Of a DNA stretch of 12,508 nt, positions 1 through 6,402 are shown piece after piece; the first letter of the stretch is position 1; every line of letters begins with the position of its first letter. The DNA lies in contig JAIRKB010000124.1 in NCBI GenBank assembly GCA_031260385.1, positions 1-12,508 of the forward strand, given 5' to 3'. The translations under genes were made by a program, and so were the position numbers. The DNA comes from Propionibacteriaceae bacterium (GTDB lineage Bacteria > Actinomycetota > Actinomycetes > Propionibacteriales > Propionibacteriaceae). The notes beneath the pieces are model-generated. The model searched no databases and was not told the origin of the DNA. It saw only the letters and a list, made by a program, of their open reading frames with translations.

Positions 1-578
1 ATCCGATACTCCGCCACCAGCTCATTCCCCAGGAAGCCGACGACCCCAGCCCCCGCCACCCAGCCCAGATGGCTGATTGGTTGCGGATTAGCCAACCGCT
101 CGACCGCCTGCCAGACCGCCACCACCGCTGACACCGCGATCATCAAGACGATAAACAACCCCGCCACATCCTCCGACCGACCATACCCATAGCTAAAGCG
201 CTTCGTCGCCGCTTTCCGCGCCAAGACGAAAGCAATCCACAGTGGGACGGAGGTCAAGGCATCGGAAAAGTTGTGCACGGTGTCGGCCAACAAGGCCACC
301 GACCCCGAGATCGCCACCACCCCCACCTGGGCGAGGGCCGTCACCAGCAGCGCCACCAACGACACTTTGACGGCCCGAATCCCCTGAGCATCCTTAGTCA
401 GCGGATCCTCCCGCACCAGCGTCATATTGTGTGAATGAGGCAGGAAGATGTGCCCGAGCCGATGAAGGACTCCCCCATGCCGACCGGCCTCATGGTCGTC
501 CCGCCGTTGAGTGGCCTCATGAGAGTGGCCAATGGACCCATGCGAATGACCGACCGACCCATGTGAGTGCCCGATCAT
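1..578 (-). CDS. Cation diffusion facilitator (CDF) metal exporter, N-terminal part, His-rich head
   Basis: Partial gene: it starts at 578 and runs off the left edge, leaving 192 codons. The product should be an inner-membrane metal/proton antiporter exporting divalent cations. The start ATG overlaps the stop of the upstream repressor as ATGA, which suggests coupled translation. Residues 1-50 contain 12 histidines, including three 7-residue repeats beginning GHSH (residues 3, 10 and 17), a likely cytosolic metal-binding tail. Hydrophobic segments lie at about 70-92, 108-120, 138-157 and 172-188. The second carries H102-x3-D106, the CDF TM2 metal-site pattern typical of Zn/Co-type members. A Gly-Asn-Glu turn near residue 184 also fits CDF proteins. 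The paired KmtR-like sensor points to Ni/Co (or Zn) as substrate, by inference. A later ATG at 425 would remove the His-rich tail and the overlap, so it is less likely. Family assignment is firm; the metal is not proven. Confidence 0.9.
   Translation of the reverse strand, partial: MIGHSHGSVGHSHGSIGHSHEATQRRDDHEAGRHGGVLHRLGHIFLPHSHNMTLVREDPLTKDAQGIRAVKVSLVALLVTALAQVGVVAISGSVALLADTVHNFSDALTSVPLWIAFVLARKAATKRFSYGYGRSEDVAGLFIVLMIAVSAVVAVWQAVERLANPQPISHLGWVAGAGVVGFLGNELVAEYR
510..572 (-). repeat. Three in-frame 21-nt repeats encoding GHSH heptads
   Basis: Residues 3-9, 10-16 and 17-23 of the CDF protein read GHSHGSV, GHSHGSI and GHSHEAT. The repeat is at the protein level and imperfect at the DNA level. 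Such His-rich stretches are common in cytosolic loops or tails of CDF zinc/cobalt transporters and probably bind metal. Confidence 0.75.
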
Positions 579-964
579 TCCCCACCCCCCGCAGTCTCGC
601 ACTCCGTGCTTTGGTCTCCACCGTGATGTACGGGCAGGCCCGGCATCGCATGCTCCGCATTAAGCACCGCATCCGTCACCAACCGCTCAATATGCTCATT
701 CTGCAAGCTGTAATACACCTGCAACCCATCACGCCGCGCCCGCACCAACCGCGCCATCCGCAACTTCGCCAAATGCTGCGACACCGAAGGCTGCGCCTTC
801 CCCACGATCTGCGCCAACGCCGACACCGTCAACTCCCCCCCACTCAACGCCCACAACAACCGAATCCGCGTCCCATCCGCCAACAGCCGAAACACCTCAA
901 CCGCCAAATCAGCCAAATCATCATCCAGCGCATCGCGCCCCTTAGCATATGCATTCATGCGCAT
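575..964 (-). CDS. ArsR/SmtB-family metal-responsive repressor, KmtR-like
   Basis: A 129-residue winged-helix repressor expected to bind the shared promoter of itself and the CDF gene and to release DNA on binding metal. The helix-turn-helix spans about residues 45-75 (core SVSQHLAKLR) and the wing about 76-88. The CzrA/SmtB alpha-5 site (D, H, H, H) is not intact: aligned positions read N89, H91, N102, H105. Instead the spacing of H91, E104, H105, H113, H114 matches the Ni/Co ligands reported for Mycobacterium tuberculosis KmtR (H88, E101, H102, H110, H111), which also controls a CDF exporter. The gene overlaps the exporter by 4 nt. No Shine-Dalgarno sequence is seen before ATG 964 or the alternative ATG 958, so a leaderless mRNA is possible. 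ArsR family is near certain; the KmtR subtype is an inference from ligand spacing. Confidence 0.93.
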   Translation of the reverse strand: MRMNAYAKGRDALDDDLADLAVEVFRLLADGTRIRLLWALSGGELTVSALAQIVGKAQPSVSQHLAKLRMARLVRARRDGLQVYYSLQNEHIERLVTDAVLNAEHAMPGLPVHHGGDQSTECETAGGGE

Positions 965-966
965 AT
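947..966 (-). promoter_or_regulatory. Candidate ArsR-type operator at the repressor start
   Basis: On the minus strand ATATGC and GCATAT form a perfect 6-bp inverted repeat around an 8-bp centre. The site overlaps the ATG of the repressor. Smaller palindromes (GCATATGC at 945-952, ATGCGCAT at 957-964) sit within it. ArsR/SmtB operators are typically AT-rich inverted repeats near the start of the regulated gene. Assignment is by position and symmetry only. Confidence 0.4.
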
Positions 967-969
967 TCT

Positions 970-998
970 AACATACGAATCCAGCCCTTCGGCCCCAA
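970..998 (-). promoter_or_regulatory. Candidate promoter of the repressor/exporter operon
   Basis: A TATGTT hexamer (970-975) fits the actinobacterial -10 pattern TAnnnT. A weak -35 TTGGGG (993-998) lies 17 bp upstream. The -10 ends 5 nt before ATG 964, so transcription would start at about the start codon and give a leaderless mRNA, consistent with the missing ribosome-binding site. Weak evidence overall. Confidence 0.35.
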
Positions 999-1039
999 CG
1001 CAAGAACCGAGGGTCCCCCAGTAAAAACGCGAGCAAAAA

Positions 1040-1078
1040 GGCCGACGCTAGGTCCCGCGGAGGCACCTAGCGTCGGCC
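1040..1078 (-). terminator. Rho-independent terminator after the carboxylase gene
   Basis: A perfect 14-bp stem (1040-1053 with 1065-1078) and an 11-nt loop, followed on the minus strand by TTTTT (1039-1035). It begins about 28 bp after the carboxylase stop codon and separates that gene from the metal-resistance operon. Confidence 0.9.
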
Positions 1079-1106
1079 GGACGCTAACTAAAGCAAATTC
1101 CGATCG

Positions 1107-2840
1107 CTAAGCGATGGTAGCCAGAGGTTGTCCTTCCTTGACGATCGTATTCTCAGACACCAAAGTCGCAAAGACACCAGCCCGATCAGCGACGATCGGC
1201 ATCTCCATCTTCATCGCTTCTAACGTCCCAAGAGAATCCCCGACCGCAACAGTCGTTCCAGACTCCGCGAACCAACGCGCCAGAATCCCGTTCATTGGCG
1301 AGCGAATCGCTCCTTGAATCGCCTCGGGCGCCGCCGCCTTCGCACCACCAGTCACTGGCGCTCCCCCGGAGCCAACCAACGATGCCGGGAAGCCAAGGCG
1401 AATCCAACGACCATCAACCTCGAACCACTCCCGGATGACGTCCTCGCGGGCGACCCCTGGGGGCAGTGGCTGAGCCAATTCTGGCAGCCAGGTGCAGTCG
1501 TTATCGATCCAGCCAGTGTGAATCGTATAGTCCTCGGCATTGGTCGCAATGAAGCCGGGCTCCAAGAGGACCCGACGGTGGAAGGGCACTAGCGAGGGAA
1601 CGCCTTCGATGACGGTTTCCTTCATTGCCTGACGACCGCGGACGATCGCGCGCTCGCGGGAGCGACCCCAGACAATCACCTTGGCGATCATTGAATCATA
1701 TTCTGGCGAAATTATGCCACCAGCCGTGATGCCAGCGTCGACCCTCAGGAAGGGTCCACCCGGCAGATCAAAGCGCGTCAGTTCGCCAGCCTGGGGCAAG
1801 AAGCCTCGACCGGGATCCTCAGCGTTGATCCGGAACTCCAGAGCGTGACCGCTAGACGGCACGACATCGGGCAACTCGTCGAGACTACGTCCCTCAGCCA
1901 CCCGGAACTGCCACGAGACTAGGTCAATCCCGGTGGTCCGTTCCGTAATCGGATGCTCGACCTGGATTCTGGTGTTGACTTCGAGGAAGGATAATAGCCC
2001 ATCATGACCGAGCATGAACTCCATCGTCCCAACACCGCGGTAGTTAACCGCTTTACCGATCGCCTGGGTGGCGGCAACCAGCTGGTTGAACTGGTCATCG
2101 GTCAGGAAGGGGGCGGGGGCTTCTTCTAGAACCTTCTGGTGGCGACGCTGGAGGGTGCAGTCACGAGTGCCGACCACCACGATCCGGCCTTTGCCGTCAC
2201 CGAGGAATTGGGTTTCGACGTGACGGGGGTGATAAACGAAACGCTCAACATAGCATTCACCGCGCCCGAAAGCCGAGATTGCTTCCGAGACCGCTGACTC
2301 GTAACGCAGTTCGAGTTCTTCCGGCTTAAAGACGACTTTGAGCCCGCGACCGCCGCCGCCGAAAGCGGCCTTAATCGCGATCGGATAGCCGTGTTGGTCA
2401 GCAAAGGCTCTCGCCTCTTCGACATTGGAGACCGGTCCAGGCGTGCCAGGGACCAGAGGAGCGCCGACCTGCTCAGCGATCCGCCGGGCGGCAACCTTAT
2501 CACCGAGTAGGGCAATATTCTCCGGGGTGGGGCCAATCCATGTTAGACCGGCGTCTTCGACCGCTTGAGCGAAGTCGGCCCGTTCCGAAAGGAAGCCATA
2601 ACCAGGATGGATGGCATCGGCACCAGATAGCTTGGCGGCCAATAATATCTTCTCAGCGTCGAGATAGGTTTCTAGCGCCGTACGGCCCTCTAAACAGTAG
2701 GCCTCATCAGCCAGACGAACATGTAGGGAACTGGCATCAGGGTCGCTGTATACAGCCACCGATTCCACCCCATATGAGGCACAGCCTCGAATAATGCGAA
2801 CCGCAATTTCGCCACGGTTGGCAATTAATACCTTTTTCAC
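1107..2840 (-). CDS. Acetyl-/acyl-CoA carboxylase alpha subunit (biotin carboxylase fused to biotin carrier)
   Basis: A 577-residue biotin-dependent carboxylase subunit that carboxylates its own biotin with ATP and bicarbonate and delivers CO2 to an acyl-CoA carboxyltransferase. The N-terminal domain begins KKVLIANRGEIAVRI. The ATP-grasp glycine loop lies at 160-165 (GGGGRG region), catalytic-region R232 and K236 in RDCTLQRRHQK, and E287-N289-R291 in EVNTRIQVEH. The C-terminal biotinyl domain carries EAMKME with the biotinylated lysine at about K544. The fused layout and length fit actinobacterial AccA-type alpha subunits. I chose GTG 2840 because AAGGAG lies 6 nt upstream and the product then starts at the usual KKVLIANRG; an ATG at 2945 would add 35 unrelated residues. 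No carboxyltransferase is in the window, so acetyl-CoA versus propionyl-CoA use cannot be decided. Malonyl-CoA supply to the fab operon is a reasonable inference. Confidence 0.95.
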   Translation of the reverse strand: MKKVLIANRGEIAVRIIRGCASYGVESVAVYSDPDASSLHVRLADEAYCLEGRTALETYLDAEKILLAAKLSGADAIHPGYGFLSERADFAQAVEDAGLTWIGPTPENIALLGDKVAARRIAEQVGAPLVPGTPGPVSNVEEARAFADQHGYPIAIKAAFGGGGRGLKVVFKPEELELRYESAVSEAISAFGRGECYVERFVYHPRHVETQFLGDGKGRIVVVGTRDCTLQRRHQKVLEEAPAPFLTDDQFNQLVAATQAIGKAVNYRGVGTMEFMLGHDGLLSFLEVNTRIQVEHPITERTTGIDLVSWQFRVAEGRSLDELPDVVPSSGHALEFRINAEDPGRGFLPQAGELTRFDLPGGPFLRVDAGITAGGIISPEYDSMIAKVIVWGRSRERAIVRGRQAMKETVIEGVPSLVPFHRRVLLEPGFIATNAEDYTIHTGWIDNDCTWLPELAQPLPPGVAREDVIREWFEVDGRWIRLGFPASLVGSGGAPVTGGAKAAAPEAIQGAIRSPMNGILARWFAESGTTVAVGDSLGTLEAMKMEMPIVADRAGVFATLVSENTIVKEGQPLATIA

Positions 2841-3014
2841 GACTAACTCCTTCACGATGGAATACGACGAGGTCCATGGGCGTCGATCCCCCGACGCTGG
2901 GAAGCGCTCGCGAAACCCACTATAGGGCCCCGTAGTGCCCAACACCAGTAGTTTGCTCAGCCTACGGACAGATTACTCAATTCGCCGTTTAGAGGCTATG
3001 CGTCCCAAAAATAG
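2841..3014 (-). promoter_or_regulatory. Carboxylase upstream region with a possible -10 element
   Basis: This gap lies between the terminator of the upstream membrane-protein gene and the carboxylase GTG, so it should contain the carboxylase promoter. TATAGT at 2919-2924 (minus strand) is the best -10-like hexamer and would give a leader of roughly 70 nt. No convincing -35 is visible 16-18 bp upstream. No riboswitch or small ORF was recognised. Confidence 0.3.
2847..2852 (-). promoter_or_regulatory. Ribosome-binding site fixing the carboxylase GTG start
   Basis: AAGGAG lies 6 nt before GTG 2840. It decides in favour of GTG over the in-frame ATG at 2945. Confidence 0.75.
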
Positions 3015-3052
3015 ACGGTTGCGCCGACTTCCGAAGAAGCCAGCGCAACCGT
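3015..3052 (-). terminator. Rho-independent terminator after the distal membrane-protein gene
   Basis: A 10-bp perfect stem (3015-3024 with 3043-3052) closes an 18-nt loop. On the minus strand it is followed by CTATTTTT. It lies 57 bp after the stop of the gene at 3109 and makes the carboxylase a separate transcription unit. Confidence 0.8.
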
Positions 3053-3108
3053 GCAGGTTGGCCTAGACCAGTATTGGCTCCACTTGGTGGGTAGAGGTCA
3101 CTACCAGA

Positions 3109-4392
3109 TCATTTGAAGGTCACTGTCAGTGAAGTTGGATCGGAAATATCGACGGTCATGGAGTTCAGGTAATTGGGGTTCTTCCAGACCCACTTATTTC
3201 CCACCGTATCAGTGACGGAAATGGTGATTTCGAGCGAGACTGAGGCCCGCACTTCCAAGGCTGCCAGGGTTAGCTTCCAGTCTGGGTTGTCAATATTGCC
3301 CGACTTCAACGAATAAACGATGGTGGAAAGGTCGGGAGTGCGGATGACACCATTATCGTTGAGGATAATCCCACCAAACCCGCAGCCCGCTGGATCAATC
3401 TCCTTGGCCGCGAGGCAGGTAGTGAGCTTGGCTTTAGCGGCCGTGGTCAGGGTCTCGGCTGCCGTATCCGCCAGGGTGATCATGTCGGAGGTGGGCAAGC
3501 TGGAGGTATCCGCTGACTGGCCAACCGTAAACTTCATATCCGCTAGCTTTAGCAAGGAGTGGTTGATAGCGAAGCGATAGGTGCCCGGGAGGATCGGGAT
3601 GTCTGTATACCACTCGATATCATCAACGCTGACGCCATTGATCGTCATCCCGACCTCATAGAGCATCCAGTCCGTTAGATTCACCTGAGGTAGATTGTCG
3701 GTGATCCGCCAGGCCTTGTCTTCTTGTTTGGCCAGGTTGAAGGTCTGATAAACCGGTGTTGACCCCACGGTGTAGGAGACGGTCACTGAGGCATAATCGC
3801 CTTGTTTCGAAACCCCGTTGTCAGCGAGAGTGATCTCGGTAATCGCCCCAAGCTGGCTCGACGCGGTCAAGACCGCATCATTGACGAAGGTACGATCGGA
3901 CGGCGGATACGCGAGATAGCCCAAGGCCTCATCAGTCCGCGATCCCGCCACTGCCTCAAGGTAAGCGGTCACTGTATCCTGGGGCTTGGCCGCCAGCAGC
4001 AGAATCGCGGCGGTCGTCCCACCACCAATCAGCGCTAGCACTAAGACGATAATCCCAATTAGTAAGCCGGTCTTCTTCTTTTTCGGTGGTTCCGGCGGCG
4101 CGCCATAGGGACCCTGATAGGGACCAGGCGGATAGGACCCGTACCCCGGTTGGCCACCCGGTTGGCTGGGCGGTGCCGCTGGGGCCCAACCCTCGGCCGC
4201 GGGCGGCGGGACTGGTGTCGGGCCATAACCCGGGGGTGGTGCAGGGGGAGGGGGCGTAGCGCCATAACTCGGCGGCCCATACGAGGGCACCGGGCCACCT
4301 TGCGGTTGTCCGGGAGGGGTCACCGGCGGATATGCCTGCGCCGGGTCATTAGGTTGATACCCCATAAATTGCCCACCAAATTGATCAGTCAT
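3109..4392 (-). CDS. Single-pass membrane protein with Pro/Gly/Tyr-rich N-terminus, unknown function (paralog 2)
   Basis: 427 residues, not assigned to a named family. Residues 1-103 form a disordered Pro/Gly/Tyr/Gln-rich stretch. A KKKK stop-transfer cluster (104-107) precedes one transmembrane helix (about 109-134), with the remaining ~290 residues probably outside the cell. After the membrane there is a helix-strand region resembling an NTF2-like fold (starts near DTVTAYLEAV), then a beta-rich part with MTINGVSVD and LPGTYRF motifs. It shares the whole layout and a C-x10-CGF cysteine pair with the gene immediately upstream (4601-5863), so the two are tandem paralogs. The layout loosely recalls the stalk-type TcaA/YvbJ proteins of Firmicutes, without a zinc ribbon; that comparison is weak. 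Start ATG 4392 has AGGAG 5 nt upstream; ATG 4416 would add eight residues and lacks a good site. A terminator follows. Confidence 0.8.
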   Translation of the reverse strand: MTDQFGGQFMGYQPNDPAQAYPPVTPPGQPQGGPVPSYGPPSYGATPPPPAPPPGYGPTPVPPPAAEGWAPAAPPSQPGGQPGYGSYPPGPYQGPYGAPPEPPKKKKTGLLIGIIVLVLALIGGGTTAAILLLAAKPQDTVTAYLEAVAGSRTDEALGYLAYPPSDRTFVNDAVLTASSQLGAITEITLADNGVSKQGDYASVTVSYTVGSTPVYQTFNLAKQEDKAWRITDNLPQVNLTDWMLYEVGMTINGVSVDDIEWYTDIPILPGTYRFAINHSLLKLADMKFTVGQSADTSSLPTSDMITLADTAAETLTTAAKAKLTTCLAAKEIDPAGCGFGGIILNDNGVIRTPDLSTIVYSLKSGNIDNPDWKLTLAALEVRASVSLEITISVTDTVGNKWVWKNPNYLNSMTVDISDPTSLTVTFK

Positions 4393-4397
4393 TTCGG

Positions 4398-4402
4398 CTC
4401 CT
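4398..4402 (-). promoter_or_regulatory. Ribosome-binding site deciding the start of the distal membrane protein
   Basis: AGGAG lies 5 nt upstream of ATG 4392. This favours that start over the in-frame ATG at 4416. Confidence 0.7.
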
Positions 4403-4409
4403 GCCCAAA

Positions 4410-4427
4410 GAAACATGTTTCATCATA
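4410..4427 (-). promoter_or_regulatory. Possible -10 element with an adjacent 12-bp palindrome (candidate operator)
   Basis: On the minus strand TATGAT (4422-4427) is followed directly by the perfect palindrome GAAACATGTTTC (4410-4421). Transcription from this -10 would start inside the palindrome, a position where a repressor could act. No good -35 is visible, so the promoter itself is uncertain. Confidence 0.35.
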
Positions 4428-4540
4428 GGCTACCGGTTAAGCCCCTTGAGATAAAGGACTATCCGTACTCTGGTTGGTAAAGAATCCCTCAATTTTCGCT
4501 AGCTACGACAAGATTATTCGCTTCGACAACGCCGACCCAA

Positions 4541-4588
4541 GCGAGGCTGACCCGAGAGGCCTTCCTAGCTTCCTCGGGTCAGACTCGC
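4541..4588 (-). terminator. Stable hairpin after paralog 1, no T-run (possible terminator)
   Basis: A 10-bp perfect stem (4547-4556 with 4573-4582) is extended by one mismatch and five further pairs (4541-4545 with 4584-4588), with a 16-nt loop. It starts 12 bp after the stop codon of the gene at 4601. The minus-strand sequence beyond it has no T-tract. It may be a non-canonical terminator or an mRNA-stabilising structure. Confidence 0.5.
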
Positions 4589-4600
4589 GAGGCGTTAAGC

Positions 4601-5863
4601 CTATCCCCCGAAGGTGACTACCAGATTTTCGGCGTCGGAGACGTCAATCTGCACCCCTGAGACATATTCGTTGCTCTTATAGCTCTTGCCATTGGTGTCA
4701 TTAAGGGTGGTGGTGACCCGGAGGAAAACATAAGCCTTAATGCTTAGCAGATTTGAATAATCTGGACGCCAGCTTAGGTCATTCAGGTTGCCCGAAGTCA
4801 GTTCATGCCGAACCGTTGTCAGGTCTGGTGTCGCACCACCTTCGAGCTTAATGGGGTCAAACCCGCATTGCGGGGATTCGACTGTCTGAAGCGCTAGACA
4901 GGCATCAAGAGCCTTCTTGGCAGCGGCGTCCAACTTGGCCACCGCGGACTCTTTCAAAACGACAAAGTCCCATTCGAGGTCAGAGTCTTCAACCCAGCGG
5001 CCAACCTTAAATTGGGAAATGCCTTGAATCTCGAACATGGGATGGGTGATCTTGAACTCATAGGTTCCCGGGAAGACCGGGCTACCCCGATAGGAGCGTT
5101 CGATGCCATCGGTGGCCACACCATTAAGGGTCATGCCAATCCCCATCTCGGCCCGATACTCAAGGTCTATTGTCGGCAAGGAGTCATCAATGAACCACTT
5201 GCCATCAAACTTCTGCATCAAGGCGGAGTCGGTGACGACGAAAGTGCCGATCCGATAGGAGAAGCTGATCCAATCGGTGCTAGACCGATCAGAAGAGTAA
5301 CCCTCCTCGACCGAGATATCGGTGATTGGAGCCAATTGCTTGGAGTAAGCCAGCACCTCATCGGTGAGGAAGCTTCGATCGGTTGGCGGGTTGAGGAAGT
5401 AGTTCAAGGCTTCTTCCGCCTTACCGGCGGCGACCGCTTCCAGGTAGGCCGTAAGCACATTGGTGGGGGTGGACTGTTTTTGACCCCCGCGCGCTAGTAA
5501 GACGGCCGTGGTTGTTCCGCCAACCAGCAGCACGACCACTAGGGCAATGATGCCGATCATCAAACCAGTCTTCTTCTTGGCTGGCGCTGCGACGACCGGA
5601 TAACCCCCGTACGGTGGCTGAGCCACCCCCGGAGGGCCGTAAGGCATTGCATATGGCGCCTGGCCGGGCATCTGGGTCGACTGGAAACTAGGCTCTTGGT
5701 AAGAGGCTTGGCTCATAACCTGGGTTGGTTGGTAGTTGGGCTCTGGGTAGGCCGGCGGATAGCTAGCCGGAGTCGGTTGCCCGTAGAGCGCAGTGCGATC
5801 ATCTGGTTGGGGTCCCGGGGGTTGACTGGGAGGTGTGCCAAACCCGCTATACGGATCACTCAT
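4601..5863 (-). CDS. Single-pass membrane protein with Pro/Gln/Tyr-rich N-terminus, unknown function (paralog 1)
   Basis: 420 residues, no family recognised with certainty. Residues 1-95 are a low-complexity Pro/Tyr/Gln stretch that includes a short imperfect repeat (QPTQ..SQASY, then QSTQ..GQAPY, about 45-71). A KKK cluster (96-98) precedes one transmembrane helix (about 100-124). The remaining ~295 residues are probably extracellular, starting with a helical NTF2-like region (LTAYLEAVAAGKAEEAL) and followed by beta-rich segments with MTLNGVATD and FPGTYEF. Aligned motifs with the downstream neighbour include PPTDRSFLTDEV / PPSDRTFVNDAV and the C-x10-CGF pair, which could form a disulfide. 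An AGGGGA site lies 5 nt before ATG 5863, and a plausible promoter precedes it. The gene sits directly after the fab operon, so a cell-envelope role is possible but unproven. Confidence 0.8.
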   Translation of the reverse strand: MSDPYSGFGTPPSQPPGPQPDDRTALYGQPTPASYPPAYPEPNYQPTQVMSQASYQEPSFQSTQMPGQAPYAMPYGPPGVAQPPYGGYPVVAAPAKKKTGLMIGIIALVVVLLVGGTTTAVLLARGGQKQSTPTNVLTAYLEAVAAGKAEEALNYFLNPPTDRSFLTDEVLAYSKQLAPITDISVEEGYSSDRSSTDWISFSYRIGTFVVTDSALMQKFDGKWFIDDSLPTIDLEYRAEMGIGMTLNGVATDGIERSYRGSPVFPGTYEFKITHPMFEIQGISQFKVGRWVEDSDLEWDFVVLKESAVAKLDAAAKKALDACLALQTVESPQCGFDPIKLEGGATPDLTTVRHELTSGNLNDLSWRPDYSNLLSIKAYVFLRVTTTLNDTNGKSYKSNEYVSGVQIDVSDAENLVVTFGG

Positions 5864-5904
5864 TGATGTCCCCTTTTTTTGAAAGAAAAATCCCGAACAA
5901 GCTA

Positions 5905-5933
5905 AGAATACGGAAGGTTGTCTAGGTGAACAA
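5905..5933 (-). promoter_or_regulatory. Candidate promoter of the membrane-protein gene 4601-5863
   Basis: On the minus strand TTGTTC (5928-5933) and TATTCT (5905-5910) are separated by exactly 17 bp, with a leader of about 35 nt to ATG 5863. Each hexamer is an imperfect match to sigma-A consensus. The position between the fabZ-end hairpin and the next gene supports an independent transcription start. Confidence 0.5.
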
Positions 5934-5949
5934 CTCTAAGATCTCAGGA

Positions 5950-5987
5950 GATGGCGTGGCCTCCAGGACTCGTGAGACCACGCCATC
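5950..5987 (-). terminator. Hairpin at the end of fabZ, no T-run (possible operon terminator)
   Basis: A 10-bp perfect stem (5950-5959 with 5978-5987) plus three inner pairs after a mismatch. The proximal arm overlaps the fabZ stop codon (5986-5988). No T-tract follows on the minus strand. It may terminate or attenuate fab transcription, or protect its 3' end. Confidence 0.45.
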
Positions 5988-6402
5988 AATCGGCTGATGA
6001 AACAACCGCGAAGGAGAACTCAGCGGTGACACAAATTTCATCTCCGACCTGACCCGTACCTGACAAAAAGTAGAACGGGCCCTTGTTACGTAAGAGCTGG
6101 GAGCGAAAGGTAATGGTGTCGCCCGGACGGACCGGGCGCCGGAAACGAACCTTGTCTAGTCCCGCGAAATAGGCCAAGTCCCCCGGGTCGCGTTCCGGGA
6201 TGAGGACACAAGCCGACTGTCCAAGCATTTCGCACAGAATCACCCCGGGCACAATCGGGTGTCCGGGAAAATGGCCTTGGAGGAAAAATTCATCACCGCG
6301 GATCGTATAGCGGCCAACCGCCCAGCCATCAATTAGTTCAACCTCGTCCACCAACAGCATCGGTGGGCGATGGGGTAGAAGATCAGTCAAAGACAATGCC
6401 AT
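5986..6402 (-). CDS. fabZ: 3-hydroxyacyl-[acyl-carrier-protein] dehydratase FabZ
   Basis: A 138-residue hot-dog-fold enzyme that dehydrates 3-hydroxyacyl-ACP to trans-2-enoyl-ACP in type II fatty-acid synthesis. The N-terminal LPHRPPMLLVD and the signature GHFPGHPIVPGVILCEML are intact. Catalytic H44 and E58 are 14 residues apart, as in E. coli FabZ (H54, E68). It is the last gene of the operon, and its ATG overlaps the fabF stop by one base (TAATG), which suggests coupled translation. No fabA-like second dehydratase or FabM isomerase is nearby, so how unsaturated chains are made, if at all, is not shown here. Confidence 0.97.
   Translation of the reverse strand: MALSLTDLLPHRPPMLLVDEVELIDGWAVGRYTIRGDEFFLQGHFPGHPIVPGVILCEMLGQSACVLIPERDPGDLAYFAGLDKVRFRRPVRPGDTITFRSQLLRNKGPFYFLSGTGQVGDEICVTAEFSFAVVSSAD

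Noticed and set aside
575..964. Classification of the repressor as CzrA/SmtB-type zinc sensor
   Set aside because: Two of the four alpha-5 ligand positions are Asn, whereas the KmtR ligand set is complete with exact spacing.
431..1024. Open frame of 197 codons on the plus strand
   Set aside because: It lies antisense to the repressor and the head of the CDF gene, is Arg/Pro/His-rich without any domain, and both antisense genes have clear family motifs.
2841..2945. N-terminal extension of the carboxylase from ATG 2945
   Set aside because: The extra 35 residues are unlike the family, while GTG 2840 has a good AAGGAG site and gives the standard N-terminus.
2841..3108. Search for a riboswitch, small RNA or small gene in the largest gap (268 bp)
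   Set aside because: Only the terminator hairpin and weak promoter-like hexamers were found; nothing resembled a known riboswitch or a supported small ORF.
4410..4421. GAAACATGTTTC considered as a parS-like chromosome-partition site
   Set aside because: parS has the GTTTCAC..GTGAAAC order; here the half-sites are in the opposite orientation and only 12 bp long.
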